Assembly: GCF_001042595.1 (NCBI RefSeq)
Contig: NZ_AP012326.1
Coordinates: 2,170,001 to 2,234,000 of the forward strand
Reading direction: 5' to 3'
DNA: 64,000 nucleotides
DNA from: Bifidobacterium dentium JCM 1195 = DSM 20436
GTDB lineage: Bacteria > Actinomycetota > Actinomycetes > Actinomycetales > Bifidobacteriaceae
In this document: positions 1-9,265 of the stretch, one piece after another
How positions within the stretch are numbered: position 1 is the stretch's first letter
Layout of the letters: each line of letters begins with the position of its first letter
Made by a program: the position numbers and the translations under genes
The notes under the pieces: generated by a model
What the model was told of the DNA's origin: nothing
Databases searched by the model: none
The model's input: only the letters and a program-made list of their open reading frames with translations

Positions 1-426
1 CCAGATCAGCGTGGAGACCACGGCCGGCACCGCGTACGGCAGGAACGTGGAGATACGGAAGAACCTGGTGCCGTGCAATTTCATGGAATCCAGGGCCAAC
101 GCCATCGCCGCGGCCAGGAACAGCATGACCGGCACCTGCACCACCGTGAACAGCGCCACCCGGCCCACCGCGCTCCAGAACTGCCGGTCGTGCAGCAGAC
201 GGACGTAATTGTCGAATCCCACGAACCGCGTGCCCCCGATCATCCTGTTCTGGAAGAAACTGATGTACACCGCGTACATGATCGGGATGACGAACACGAA
301 CACGAACACCAACGCGAACGGCCACATGAACTTCCAACCACGCCAATCCGCATGATGCCTATTGACGCGGACCTGGTCGGGAGGTGTATGCAACTGCGTC
401 GGAACGTTTGCTGTTGCTTGGGTCAT
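1..426 (-). CDS. Sugar ABC transporter permease (MalF/UgpA type), partial
   Basis: Only the N-terminal 142 codons are inside the window; the gene runs off the left edge. The start is the ATG at 426. The translated piece has a short hydrophilic N-terminus, a first membrane segment rich in Phe and Val (about residues 32-52), the family-typical sequence FVGFDNYVRLLHDRQFW, then a second membrane segment and the beginning of the permease core ('LPYAVPAVVSTLIW'). This is the inner-membrane subunit of a carbohydrate importer of the MalFG type. It lies 187 bp downstream of a solute-binding lipoprotein on the same strand, so the two probably share an operon. The transported sugar cannot be told. Assignment rests on my translation of the minus strand. 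Confidence 0.9.
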   Translation of the reverse strand, partial: MTQATANVPTQLHTPPDQVRVNRHHADWRGWKFMWPFALVFVFVFVIPIMYAVYISFFQNRMIGGTRFVGFDNYVRLLHDRQFWSAVGRVALFTVVQVPVMLFLAAAMALALDSMKLHGTRFFRISTFLPYAVPAVVSTLIW

Positions 427-514
427 GATTGCTTCTTTCTGTTGCGCTGCAACTGCTGACGCCAACCGCTTCGTCGGCCGTTCAATCGCAGATGGTTGCG
501 ATTCGGGCATACGG

Positions 515-549
515 AAGGCGAGGATCCGCACGGGACGTCTCCCCGCCTT
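515..549 (-). other. Intercistronic hairpin between solute-binding protein and permease
   Basis: AAGGCGAGG (515-523) pairs with CCCCGCCTT (541-549) with one mismatch. It lies between the binding-protein stop and the permease start and has no following T-run. Such hairpins often stabilise the upstream binding-protein mRNA relative to the permease part; that role is inferred. Confidence 0.45.
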
Positions 550-613
550 GCCTTACCCTGTGCTTGGTTATGCGGTTGGAAGTATGGACGGTCGGCAGAT
601 ACCGGACCGGAAC

Positions 614-1966
614 TCAACCCTTATTGGTGACGGTGTAGCCCTGCTGGGTGCCATGTTCCGCGAGCGCCTTGCCGTAATTGGCGAAGGCTTCCTTCAAGGT
701 GATCTCCTTGTTGTACGCCTTGGAAATCTGATCGCCGAAAGATGACTGCGCAAACGGATTGTACGGTAGGTAGGAGAACTCGGAGACCTTACGCTGGGCG
801 GCTTCGGAAAGCACCTCGTTCACATTCTGGCCGCCGAAGTAATCGTTGACCTTCTTGTTGGCCTCGGTGGTCGGGTCGGTGAAGTCCTCGGAGGTGAGAA
901 TGCTCTTGAGGCTCGGGAAAGTACCGGTGTCGGCCATGGTCTTGGCGCCCTCGCCGTGGGTCAGGTATTCCACGAACTTGTAGGCGGCGGCCTGCTGCTT
1001 GGACTGGGAGACGACGGCGAGCGCAGAGCCACCATCCTCGGCGGAGGCCTCTTCGTCTTCCTCCCACTGCGGCAGCTGGGCCACGCGCCAGTTGCCGGCC
1101 TGGTCAGGAGCGCCGTTCATAAGATTGATCGGCATCCAGCCTCCGATGGTCAGCGAGGCGATGGTGCCGTCGTTGAGCTCTCGGTTCCAGTCGTCGGACC
1201 AGTTGGCGGTCTTGGTGTCGATAAGGTCTTCGTCGATGAGCTTCTGCTGGAATTCGATGTACTTCTTCATGCCGGAATCCTTGGTCATGTCAATGGTGAG
1301 GTTTTCGCCGTCGACCTTCCAAGGCTGGGCGCCGGCCTGCCAGGCTTGCGCGGTGAAGGGCTGGTATTCCATGCTGGAGCCGGAATTGTTGGTCATGTAG
1401 GAGCCGATGGCCCTGACCTTCTTGGCCGCCTCGTAGTAGTCGTCCCAGGTCTTGATTTGAGTGCCATCGACACCGGCCTTCTTGAATACCGCATCGTTAT
1501 AGAAGAACATTTCCGGACCGGAATCGATTGGCAGCGCGTACGGCTTGCCGCCGTACTGCAGCTTGTTCCATGGACCGGCGGAGAAATCGTCGGCGAGCTT
1601 ATCGGCATCGAATTGGCTCAGATCCGCCAAATCTCCGGTTACCGCGAATTGCGTGACGGTCGGGTCCTCGAGCATGACCACGTCGGGTGCGCCCTTCCCC
1701 GCCGCGATGGCATTGCTCAGTGCGGTCTGCGTGTCAGATGCGGTGCCGGTGTTGTTGAACTTCACGGTAATGCCGGGATTTGCCTTCTGGAAGTCTTTGA
1801 TGAGGTCGCTCATGGTATGGCCGGTATCCCAGCCCCAGAACACGAGTTCCGCCTTGTCGGCGTCACCGGCGTTGCCATTGCTGGCGTTTGCATTGCCGCA
1901 AGCGGCCAGACCGGTGAGGGTCATCACCGCGGTCAGAGCCGCAAGAACCTTCTGAGAGTTACGCAT
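614..1966 (-). CDS. Sugar ABC transporter solute-binding lipoprotein
   Basis: This 450-residue protein is an extracellular solute-binding protein of family 1 that captures a sugar outside the membrane and delivers it to the permease encoded downstream. The ATG at 1966 is chosen over a longer frame because a perfect AAGGAGG ribosome site precedes it and the product then starts with a clean lipoprotein leader: MRNSQKVL, a hydrophobic stretch, and the lipobox LAAC near residue 23. Typical family sequence follows (ELVFWGWDTGHTMSDLIKDF; 'PYALPIDSGPEMFFYNDAVF'). No ATPase is seen next to it, which is usual in bifidobacteria, where a shared MsmK-type ATPase serves many importers. Three operator-like palindromes lie upstream. 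Confidence 0.93.
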   Translation of the reverse strand: MRNSQKVLAALTAVMTLTGLAACGNANASNGNAGDADKAELVFWGWDTGHTMSDLIKDFQKANPGITVKFNNTGTASDTQTALSNAIAAGKGAPDVVMLEDPTVTQFAVTGDLADLSQFDADKLADDFSAGPWNKLQYGGKPYALPIDSGPEMFFYNDAVFKKAGVDGTQIKTWDDYYEAAKKVRAIGSYMTNNSGSSMEYQPFTAQAWQAGAQPWKVDGENLTIDMTKDSGMKKYIEFQQKLIDEDLIDTKTANWSDDWNRELNDGTIASLTIGGWMPINLMNGAPDQAGNWRVAQLPQWEEDEEASAEDGGSALAVVSQSKQQAAAYKFVEYLTHGEGAKTMADTGTFPSLKSILTSEDFTDPTTEANKKVNDYFGGQNVNEVLSEAAQRKVSEFSYLPYNPFAQSSFGDQISKAYNKEITLKEAFANYGKALAEHGTQQGYTVTNKG

Positions 1967-2045
1967 GTTTCCTCCTTCGAGAGTCAGCATCAGACCGTCT
2001 TCGTCCGATACGATCAGGAGCCTCATCCCACTCTGCCGCCCGTTT

Positions 2046-2063
2046 TGATATACCGCTGTACCA
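2046..2063. promoter_or_regulatory. Degenerate third copy of the 18-bp operator
   Basis: TGATATA-N4-TGTACCA differs at two arm positions from the two perfect copies further upstream. It lies 80 bp from the start codon of the solute-binding protein. It is probably a weaker site for the same unknown repressor. Confidence 0.5.
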
Positions 2064-2135
2064 ATGATGATGACAGTCGGTACGCCCTCTTACGGACAGC
2101 CTTGGGGTCGCTTCTGTTTGACTCTGTTTCCTTCC

Positions 2136-2181
2136 TGATACAACTGTGTATCATTGACTCTTATGATACACAGCTGTATCA
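2136..2181. promoter_or_regulatory. Two perfect operators TGATACA-N4-TGTATCA
   Basis: Two 18-bp palindromes with perfect 7-bp arms occupy 2136-2153 and 2164-2181, 28 bp centre to centre. They stand upstream of the sugar-binding-protein operon and are the natural binding sites of its local regulator, which is not in this window. The even 4-bp spacer without a central CG is unlike typical LacI sites, so a GntR or TetR type regulator is possible. The family is not determinable from the site alone. Confidence 0.65.
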
Positions 2182-2596
2182 ACATGTCAAATCCAGTCGA
2201 ACATCCCCTTTCCGATATCCGTTCGTCAATCGATTGACTCTTGATTTTCCAGGCGTTTCGCATTCACTTCGCGACAGACGACTTTCCTGCAGTCGTATCC
2301 TCAGGCATCTGACCGACAGAAGATTTCAGCTCCACCCTGAGCAAACTCTCATACTTAGAAATCATCAATCAAGGGAAACATCGTTCCAACGCGGCGCGTC
2401 CGACAGCGCACGATCCCCTAAAAAACCGGTTCGCCGGCAGAGCGTGCACCAGGGATAAGTCCGAAGTCAAATATTAGGGGGCATCAATCCGAAGTTTCCC
2501 CCTCCATCTGAAATCAACCCCGGCAATCCTCCGTATGCAGGCCCTCACCCCGATCGAGCAGCCGAACGTGAAGGCCCAAGCATACGGTCGGTTTCG
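2182..2596. other. Non-coding spacer with possible pdxT terminator
   Basis: No convincing gene is seen here. On the minus strand a short CCGG-CGAA-CCGG hairpin followed by six T residues (2420-2440) could end transcription coming from pdxT, about 160 bp after its stop. The stem is only 4 bp, so this is weak. Confidence 0.3.
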
Positions 2597-3301
2597 CTAC
2601 AAACTCAGGAAAAGCTCGTGAATGCGGGTATCGTCGGTAAGCTCGGGATGGAAGGCCATGGCGAGCATGTTGCCTTGACGCAGGCCGACCACATTGCCGT
2701 TCACCTCGGTCTCGACCGTCGCCGCCGAACCGACTTCGGCCACGAACGGCCCACGGATGAACACCAGCGGAACATCCTTGAGTATGACATCGGACGAGAC
2801 GCCTTGGGGAACATGCTCGCCCGGTGCGACCACGACGGCGTTTTCGCCGGGAGCGGAGCCAAAGTCGGCAGTGGCGGCAAAGGAACCGAGCTGACGCCCA
2901 TAAGCGTTACGGCGCACGATGGCGTCAAGCGCACCGAAGTAGACGTTCGGATCATTATCCAGCCGTCGCGCCAGCAGAATCATGCCGGCGCAGGTGCCGA
3001 ACACCGGCTTGCCCGCGGCGATATGCGCCGCAATCGGGTCAAACAGCCCGGTCGACCGCAAAAGCTTGCCCTGCGTGGTGCTTTCACCACCCGGCAGGAT
3101 CACACGGTCGATGGAGTCATCGAAATCCTCGACGGCACGCAGCAGCTTCCACGGGGCGCCAAGACGGTCCAGCATGGCGGCATGCTCGGCGAATGCACCC
3201 TGCACTGCGAGAATGCCGGTCACGCCGTGACGGGCGGATTCGGCACCTGCGGCCACATCGGCCGACTCTTCCTTTGCGATATACTCAACGGCTACAACCA
3301 T
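2597..3301 (-). CDS. pdxT: Pyridoxal 5'-phosphate synthase glutaminase subunit PdxT
   Basis: PdxT hydrolyses glutamine and channels the ammonia to PdxS for ribose-phosphate-dependent synthesis of pyridoxal 5'-phosphate. The core begins at 'GVTGILAVQGAFAEHAAML' near residue 26. The class-I amidotransferase nucleophile Cys is in GTCAGMILLA, and the catalytic His/Glu pair is in FHPELT near the C-terminus. The product is 234 residues, longer than the usual roughly 190-200 because of about 25 extra N-terminal residues. The ATG at 3301 nevertheless has a good AAGGAG five bases upstream, so the extension looks genuine. It lies 152 bp downstream of pdxS on the same strand with a strong hairpin between them. 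Confidence 0.95.
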   Translation of the reverse strand: MVVAVEYIAKEESADVAAGAESARHGVTGILAVQGAFAEHAAMLDRLGAPWKLLRAVEDFDDSIDRVILPGGESTTQGKLLRSTGLFDPIAAHIAAGKPVFGTCAGMILLARRLDNDPNVYFGALDAIVRRNAYGRQLGSFAATADFGSAPGENAVVVAPGEHVPQGVSSDVILKDVPLVFIRGPFVAEVGSAATVETEVNGNVVGLRQGNMLAMAFHPELTDDTRIHELFLSL

Positions 3302-3328
3302 CGGATCTCCTTATGCGACGGCAAGCGG

Positions 3329-3356
3329 GAGCCGAGAATCCTACGATTCCCGGCTC
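3329..3356 (-). other. Intercistronic hairpin between pdxS and pdxT
   Basis: GAGCCGAGAATC (3329-3340), a four-base loop CTAC and GATTCCCGGCTC (3345-3356) form a 12-bp stem with a single mismatch. No T-run follows on the minus strand. It may set the PdxS:PdxT ratio or protect the pdxS message; this is inference. Confidence 0.5.
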
Positions 3357-3453
3357 GCCGCGTTTGTTCAGCATGATGGGCGCACCCATCCGGAACGACG
3401 AGGCCGGCATGCGCCCCGTCAGAACGACATGTCAAAACGATATGGGCGAGAAA

Positions 3454-4329
3454 TCACTCACCCCTGGCGGCCATGATGGTCTCGATCTCGTCCTCATTGA
3501 TGCCGACCATGGCCTCGCCGAGATTCTCGGACAGGCGCGCAAGCAGGTCGGCGTCCTGCCAGTTGGCGGTGGCCTGCACGATGGCGGCGGCGCGCTTGGC
3601 CGGGTCGCCGGACTTGAAGATGCCGGAGCCCACGAACACACCTTCCGCGCCAAGCTCCATCATGAGGGCCGCGTCAGCCGGGGTCGCGACACCGCCTGCG
3701 GCGAAGTTGACGACCGGCAGGCGGCCGTTGTCATGCACATACTTGGCCAGGTCATACGGCACGGCCAGCTGCTTGGCCGCCTCGTACATCTCGTCGTCGC
3801 GCAGGGAGACGAGCTCGCGAATCTGCTTGTTCATGGTGCGCATATGGCGTACGGCCTGGATGACGTCGCCCGTGCCCGGTTCGCCCTTGGTACGGATCAT
3901 GGATGCACCCTCGGCGATACGTCGCAACGCTTCACCCAGATTCTTCGCACCGCACACGAATGGCACGTCGAACTGATTCTTATCGATGTGATACACGTCA
4001 TCGGCCGGGCTGAGCACTTCGGATTCGTCGATATAGTCGATTTCGATGGCCTGCAGAATGCGCGCCTCGGCGATGTGGCCGATGCGCACCTTGGCCATGA
4101 CCGGAATGGACACGGCTTCCTGAATGCCTTTGATCATGGCCGGATCGCTCATGCGGGAGACGCCACCGGCGGCGCGGATGTCAGCCGGGATGCGCTCGAG
4201 CGCCATCACCGCGCACGCGCCGGCATCCTGCGCGATCCTCGCCTGCTCCGGAGTGGTGACGTCCATGATCACGCCGCCCTTGAGCATCTGCGCCAGATTC
4301 TTATTCAGTTCATTTCTGTTGTTGGCCAT
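3454..4329 (-). CDS. pdxS: Pyridoxal 5'-phosphate synthase subunit PdxS
   Basis: PdxS makes pyridoxal 5'-phosphate from ribose 5-phosphate, glyceraldehyde 3-phosphate and ammonia supplied by PdxT. The sequence is a textbook TIM-barrel member: '[20 protein letters not shown]', [14 protein letters not shown], the active-site lysine in [10 protein letters not shown], and '[17 protein letters not shown]' near the end. I chose the ATG at 4329 (291 residues, the usual family length). An upstream GTG at 4359 has no ribosome site, while GAAAGG stands six bases before 4329. It is first gene of a pdxST pair. The A+T-rich upstream DNA (4362-4450) holds the promoter region; no MocR/PdxR-type regulator is encoded nearby. 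Confidence 0.96.
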   Translation of the reverse strand: MANNRNELNKNLAQMLKGGVIMDVTTPEQARIAQDAGACAVMALERIPADIRAAGGVSRMSDPAMIKGIQEAVSIPVMAKVRIGHIAEARILQAIEIDYIDESEVLSPADDVYHIDKNQFDVPFVCGAKNLGEALRRIAEGASMIRTKGEPGTGDVIQAVRHMRTMNKQIRELVSLRDDEMYEAAKQLAVPYDLAKYVHDNGRLPVVNFAAGGVATPADAALMMELGAEGVFVGSGIFKSGDPAKRAAAIVQATANWQDADLLARLSENLGEAMVGINEDEIETIMAARGE

Positions 4330-4616
4330 CGCCAGCCTTTCGTCGGTAGTCTTACTCACGATACAGATACTAACGATTTGTAATTAACAAATTACATAAA
4401 CTGAATATCACAGTGGTTCAAAAAGTTGGTTTCACTAAATTTTTGACCTCATTTTCACCATCTCGCCATTCCCTGCGATTTCGATTCAGGTGACAATCAT
4501 ACGATTTCGCCCGATTTTCTTGCCTCACCCGCCGATCACGCTTTCGAATCGTCGGTTACGCACGATATCAGAAAAACGAATAATCAACGGTTGCCATACG
4601 ACCACATTGCGGACGC

Positions 4617-7600
4617 CTACATGTGCACGATCGCATCGGCGATACGCATGGTGGAATCACGATGCGAAACGAGTACGACCATGCTCCCCTGCTCCGCAAG
4701 ACCGTTGATCGACTGCAGGATCACCGATTCGTTATAGGCGTCGAGACGGCTGGTCGGCTCGTCGAACAACACCAGATCGGCATGACGAAGGAACATGCGT
4801 GCGAGTCCGATACGCTGACGCTCCCCCTCAGACAGCCGGCCACCAAGCTCGCCGACCGGAGTGTCAAGACCTTGCGGAAGCGAATCGACCAATTCGAGTG
4901 CGGAGGCCCTGTCAAGCGCGTCGCGAAGCACGCGGTCAAGACCCGCGCCGTCTTGTGGTCCGGAGTCAGCGACGGCACCTGTGCCGGATTCGGATTCGGC
5001 ATTCGCGCGGTCGGCATCGGGACTGACGGACGGCTTGCCGGTGGCGGAATCGTCTCCGCACACTCCCTGAGGCAATGCGATCATCAGATTCTCACGAATC
5101 GTGCCATCGAACAGATACGTCTCCTGACTCATCATGGTCTGCACCCGCCGACGCCAGCCGGCATCGACCCGAGGCAGCGGCATTCCAGACAATTCGACCA
5201 CGCCGAACCGCGGATCCCAGTAGCGCATGAGCAACTTGAGCAACGTGGACTTGCCTCGACCGGACGGGCCTTGAACGCCAAGAATTCCATGCTCCGGCAC
5301 GTCAAGCGAAACGTGTGAAAGAACGGGAGCCGAGGAATCCGCCGGCCCATATCCGAACGTTACGTCACGTACAGTCATGCCATGGTATTCCGGACGCGCG
5401 GATCCGGTCTCGACCACGGCAGGAGCTTCGTCCATCAACGAGAACAGGCGGCGCGCCGAAGCGAAAGTCTGCGTCAGGTTCGCAGGCAGCGCGCTCAACG
5501 CAAGCGTCGGACCAAACGAACTGGCAACCAGCATGAACGCGGCGACAAGCTGCGGTACGGTCAGTCGCACGACAATCGGCATGACGGCATCTGGGCCGGC
5601 ATACGCCGCGAAATTCGGCATGACCATCGCCAGGAAAACGGCCAACACGGTGAACAACATCACCAGCACCGCACCAAGTCCTGCAAAATCGCCATTGCGC
5701 GCACTCAAACGAGCACGATGCGACCACAGGGAACGAGTGCGGGCAACGATACCGGCAAGCCGCGATTCGCCCTGACCAAAACGGATGATCTCGTCGAGAC
5801 CACGCATGTCATCAAGCATCTCATCATCAAGTGCGGCGGATTCCCCGCGAATCCCGGAACCCAGGCCGCGCACTGCGAGCGCGAACAGCTTCGGCAGCAC
5901 GACACCGACCATGAGATGAGCCACAATCAGCAGGATGGCGAAGATCGGGCTCAGCGCAAGCAATGCGATGGCATAGATGACGGTGGTCGCAACGGCGATT
6001 ACGACCGGCGAAATGGTGTGAGCGAAGAAAATCTCAAGCAATTCCACGTCGGTGGTGACCAGCGCGATCAAGTCGCCCTTGCCTTTGCCTGCGAGCTTGG
6101 CGGGCGCAAGGCGACGCAATGCGGAGAACGCCTTGGCGCGAAACAGCGCAAGCAGGCGGAAAGCCACATTATGGTTCATGTACTGTTCGGCGTAGCGCAT
6201 ACCGCCACGGATCAGCGCGCAGACGATCATGGCCGCGATCGCAGCGGTCAGATTCATATGCCAGATTGGCAGATTGATCGCAGCGAATGCCGCGACCACG
6301 CCGAAAACCGGTAGGAAAGTGGCCGCGAGATGGCCAAGTGTGCCGCAGGTGCAAGCGATGATCATGCATTTGCGCAGAGGGCCGACCTCATGCAGAAGTC
6401 GCCTCACAAGCCGCCAATCGGACATGGCACCATTGGTGGAAGGTACCTGGACTTGCGGCTCGTGACTTGCGAGGTCAGGGTTCGCCTCCGCAGTTTCGTT
6501 CGTGTCGGATTCGGCGGAATCGGACATCCGGAGCCCCTGAGCGGACATTCCATAACCCGCCTCCTTTCGCTTTCCGACTCGTTCCACACTGTCCTGAGCA
6601 CGAAACAGCTTGGCATACACGCCGTCGGCCGCCATGAGCTCGGCGTGCGTGCCGGTTTCCACGGTTCTGCCGTTTTCGAACACCGCCACTTGATCCGCAT
6701 CGACCGCATTAGCCATGCGATGCGTGACCATGATGACGGTCCTGCCACTGCCGGCAAGTTCACGAATCGTCTGCAGGATCAAGGTCTCGCTTTCCATGTC
6801 GACGCTACTGGTCGCCTCATCGAACACATAGACGGCACTACCGCGCAGGAGCGCCCGAGCGATGGCGATGCGCTGACGTTGACCGCCCGATAGGTTCGCC
6901 GCACCTTGGTCGATGCGTAGATCGAGACCCCGTGGATCGGCCCGTACGAATTCCGCGATTCGCGCCGCATCAAGGGCGCTCCACAGGTCGCCGTCGGTGG
7001 CGTCGGGGCGTGCCATCAGCAGATTCTCGCGCAACGTTCCGGCAAACAGGTGACTGTTGGCTCCGACCAGGGTGACGTTGCCTGTCAATGATTCGCAGGT
7101 CAAGTCGCGCAATTCGCATATGGACCCGTCATCTCCGCCAGATGGGTTCGAGATCGCCAAAGGCGAAACAGACAAAGCGATGGAGCCCTCATACCCGACT
7201 AGAGAGCCGGCGAGAAGCTTGGCCGCAGTGGATTTGCCGGAACCGGAAGGGCCTACGATCACGGTTAGATTGCCGGGGGTTGCGGTGAGGGAGGCACCTT
7301 GAAGGGCACCACCTTTGGCCGTGCCGCGCGCGGCGTTTTCCGATTGCGGAGGATTGGACGGTGAGGCGTAGCGGAAGGCGACGTCTCGGAAGTCGACGGT
7401 GACACCATTGCCATAGACGGGTAGACTGACCGTGCCGCGGGTCGGCTCGGGCGCGTCCAACAAAGCGAAAATACGTTTTGTGGACGTCATGCCGTTCATG
7501 GCGACGTGGAAGAAGGAACCCAACTGTCGCAACGGAATGAAGAAGTCGGCGGACAGCAGGATCACAATCAGCACTCCGGCGAGCGGCAACGATCCCAAGT

Positions 7601-8531
7601 CGGCGAAACGGAAAAAGTTCGGCAGCCAATCGTATGTGCCGGCCGGATACCGTCCGCCAACCATGTATTGCCAGATCGCGACGATGATGCCGGCTGCCGA
7701 TCCACCATAGGCGACCACGTCCATCGCGGTAAGCGAACGTAGCTGAATCTGCAGTACATTCATGGTCATCACGCGGAATTGCTCGGCCTTTTCGTCCATC
7801 TCCTGCGCAGCGCTGGCGTCGGCGTCGAAGGTCTTCAATGTTTCCAGCCCCTGCAGATTATCAAGGAATGCGGAGCCCATGTCAGTGTACTTGCCCCAAT
7901 ATTGTTTGAATACGCGGGCGGCACGCATCGCCACCAGTCCCACGATCAACACAATGAGCGGCGCGCAGATGAGCAACGTCGCAGCGGTCGGCACATTGAT
8001 CGGTGCCACAACAAGGAACAACGTAATCGGCGCCAACACGGCATAGAACAACTGGGGCAGGAACAGTTCGAAGAAACTTTGAATCTGCTCGACGCCCTCG
8101 CCGGCGGACTGCACCACGTCGGCGGTGCCCACACGTTGCGAATACGAGGGGCCGAGTGCAAGCATCTTATTGAACAGTTTTTCACGCAATGCAAGTTTGA
8201 CCCGTTCGGCAGCCTCGGTGCCGAAGTGGGCTGCGGAACGCAGCATGAGGAAACGGACCACCATGGCGAAGACGATGACGATCGCATAGGCCGCAATCGC
8301 CCCTCCCGGCAGTCCAGCGGCAAACGTCGAAGTACCCACATGGGCGGCGAAGCCACTGAGCTGACCATTGAGTACGGTGATTTCCGTGCCGAGCAGCAGG
8401 TACTCAAGCATGTGCGCTAACGTGAAAACAAAGACGACGTTCGCGAGCAGGCCTATCCACTGGCATAGCACTTTCGCCGCCACCAACCGACCGACGCCGG
8501 GAGCCATGGAGAACAGTCGTCTATCGAACAT
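4617..8531 (-). CDS. Fused CydDC-like ABC exporter (two permease-ATPase halves in one chain)
   Basis: A single 1304-residue chain holds two complete half-transporters. The first membrane domain resembles CydD-type proteins ('GPSYSQRVGTADVVQSAGEG' is a typical intracellular-loop motif) and is followed by an ATPase domain with Walker A GPSGSGKST, signature LSGGQRQRIAIARALL and Walker B VYVFDEATSS. After a Ser/Glu/Asn-rich linker the second membrane domain follows, then a second ATPase with GPSGRGKST, signature LSEGERQRIGLARMFL and LVLFDEPTS. CydDC exports cysteine and glutathione in other bacteria; the substrate here is unknown, and no cydAB is present in the window. The ATG at 8531 follows AAAGAGG. 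A GTG at 8582 would add 17 residues without a ribosome site. Both ATP sites look intact. Confidence 0.88.
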   Translation of the reverse strand: MFDRRLFSMAPGVGRLVAAKVLCQWIGLLANVVFVFTLAHMLEYLLLGTEITVLNGQLSGFAAHVGTSTFAAGLPGGAIAAYAIVIVFAMVVRFLMLRSAAHFGTEAAERVKLALREKLFNKMLALGPSYSQRVGTADVVQSAGEGVEQIQSFFELFLPQLFYAVLAPITLFLVVAPINVPTAATLLICAPLIVLIVGLVAMRAARVFKQYWGKYTDMGSAFLDNLQGLETLKTFDADASAAQEMDEKAEQFRVMTMNVLQIQLRSLTAMDVVAYGGSAAGIIVAIWQYMVGGRYPAGTYDWLPNFFRFADLGSLPLAGVLIVILLSADFFIPLRQLGSFFHVAMNGMTSTKRIFALLDAPEPTRGTVSLPVYGNGVTVDFRDVAFRYASPSNPPQSENAARGTAKGGALQGASLTATPGNLTVIVGPSGSGKSTAAKLLAGSLVGYEGSIALSVSPLAISNPSGGDDGSICELRDLTCESLTGNVTLVGANSHLFAGTLRENLLMARPDATDGDLWSALDAARIAEFVRADPRGLDLRIDQGAANLSGGQRQRIAIARALLRGSAVYVFDEATSSVDMESETLILQTIRELAGSGRTVIMVTHRMANAVDADQVAVFENGRTVETGTHAELMAADGVYAKLFRAQDSVERVGKRKEAGYGMSAQGLRMSDSAESDTNETAEANPDLASHEPQVQVPSTNGAMSDWRLVRRLLHEVGPLRKCMIIACTCGTLGHLAATFLPVFGVVAAFAAINLPIWHMNLTAAIAAMIVCALIRGGMRYAEQYMNHNVAFRLLALFRAKAFSALRRLAPAKLAGKGKGDLIALVTTDVELLEIFFAHTISPVVIAVATTVIYAIALLALSPIFAILLIVAHLMVGVVLPKLFALAVRGLGSGIRGESAALDDEMLDDMRGLDEIIRFGQGESRLAGIVARTRSLWSHRARLSARNGDFAGLGAVLVMLFTVLAVFLAMVMPNFAAYAGPDAVMPIVVRLTVPQLVAAFMLVASSFGPTLALSALPANLTQTFASARRLFSLMDEAPAVVETGSARPEYHGMTVRDVTFGYGPADSSAPVLSHVSLDVPEHGILGVQGPSGRGKSTLLKLLMRYWDPRFGVVELSGMPLPRVDAGWRRRVQTMMSQETYLFDGTIRENLMIALPQGVCGDDSATGKPSVSPDADRANAESESGTGAVADSGPQDGAGLDRVLRDALDRASALELVDSLPQGLDTPVGELGGRLSEGERQRIGLARMFLRHADLVLFDEPTSRLDAYNESVILQSINGLAEQGSMVVLVSHRDSTMRIADAIVHM

Positions 8532-8659
8532 CGCGCCTCTTTCATAAGCCTCACGCCGCAAACGCGGCATACGCAAATCCACATCTCAGGCTACAGACCA
8601 CGTGCCGAATGCACAATGACTTCTTCTTAGAGCCAGTCACCGCCAGCACGCATACCCCC

Positions 8660-8808
8660 CTAATTCGCTATCTCGCCGCCGTGCGAGCACTCTACGAAAC
8701 TCTCCATAGTTCATGAATTTGGGAATGGCTATTTTTCAGCGCCATCACATTGGCGCAATGCCGAAAGACGAGACGGAGTGCTCGCACGGCGGCGAGATAG
8801 CAAGTTAG
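8660..8808. repeat. 149-bp element bounded by 33-bp inverted repeats
   Basis: The arms at 8660-8692 and 8776-8808 match at 31 of 33 positions and are G+C rich. The 83-bp interior contains a smaller hairpin (GCGCC-N8-GGCGC) and no convincing gene. The element lies between the divergent ABC exporter and acyl-CoA ligase genes. It could be a miniature inverted-repeat element or one large folded RNA. I see no clear target-site duplication. Confidence 0.7.
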
Positions 8809-9265
8809 GAGGTAGTGGCAGGAATCCCGCACGGCCTCAAGAGAGGCTGGATGTTCGCCATTGAGCAGGCAGCCTTGACGCAAGGGGTAATTGCGTCAAT
8901 CGTGAGTGTACACGGATAACACGGTGATATTCAACAACATTTCAGCAGATTCTGATGCATTCCGTTCAGACGACACCCCCTTGCTGACGGGTCCAATCCC
9001 ATTCAGATTTACGTCGGCGCCATGTCAATCCTTTTTCAGAACGATTGTCACGCGATTGCAACACCGTGTTTGACGATTTCAATTCATTTGTCAGTTCATA
9101 CAAAGTGAATCGAAGTGTTCTTGTCGCTTCTCACAATGCAGACTCATATCGTTACCACGTATGATGTGCAAGGCGTTTCAAGGGGTAAACCTCCCTTGTG
9201 CAGAGGATTACGCGGCAGTACCGCACCGCTACGCGGCCGATTCCCGCGAGAAAAGAGAACACTTC
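8809..9265. other. Non-coding spacer upstream of acyl-CoA ligase
   Basis: About 450 bp without a supported gene. Together with the preceding inverted-repeat element it makes an unusually long divergent spacer of about 730 bp. It must contain the promoter of the ligase. No clear operator is visible. Confidence 0.5.

Noticed and set aside
956..2458. 500-residue plus-strand open frame opposite the solute-binding protein
   Set aside because: It is antisense to a clear binding-protein gene, has no motif, and extends into the operator region.
8692..8883. 63-residue minus-strand frame inside the inverted-repeat element
   Set aside because: No ribosome site or signal; its start lies in the repeat arm.
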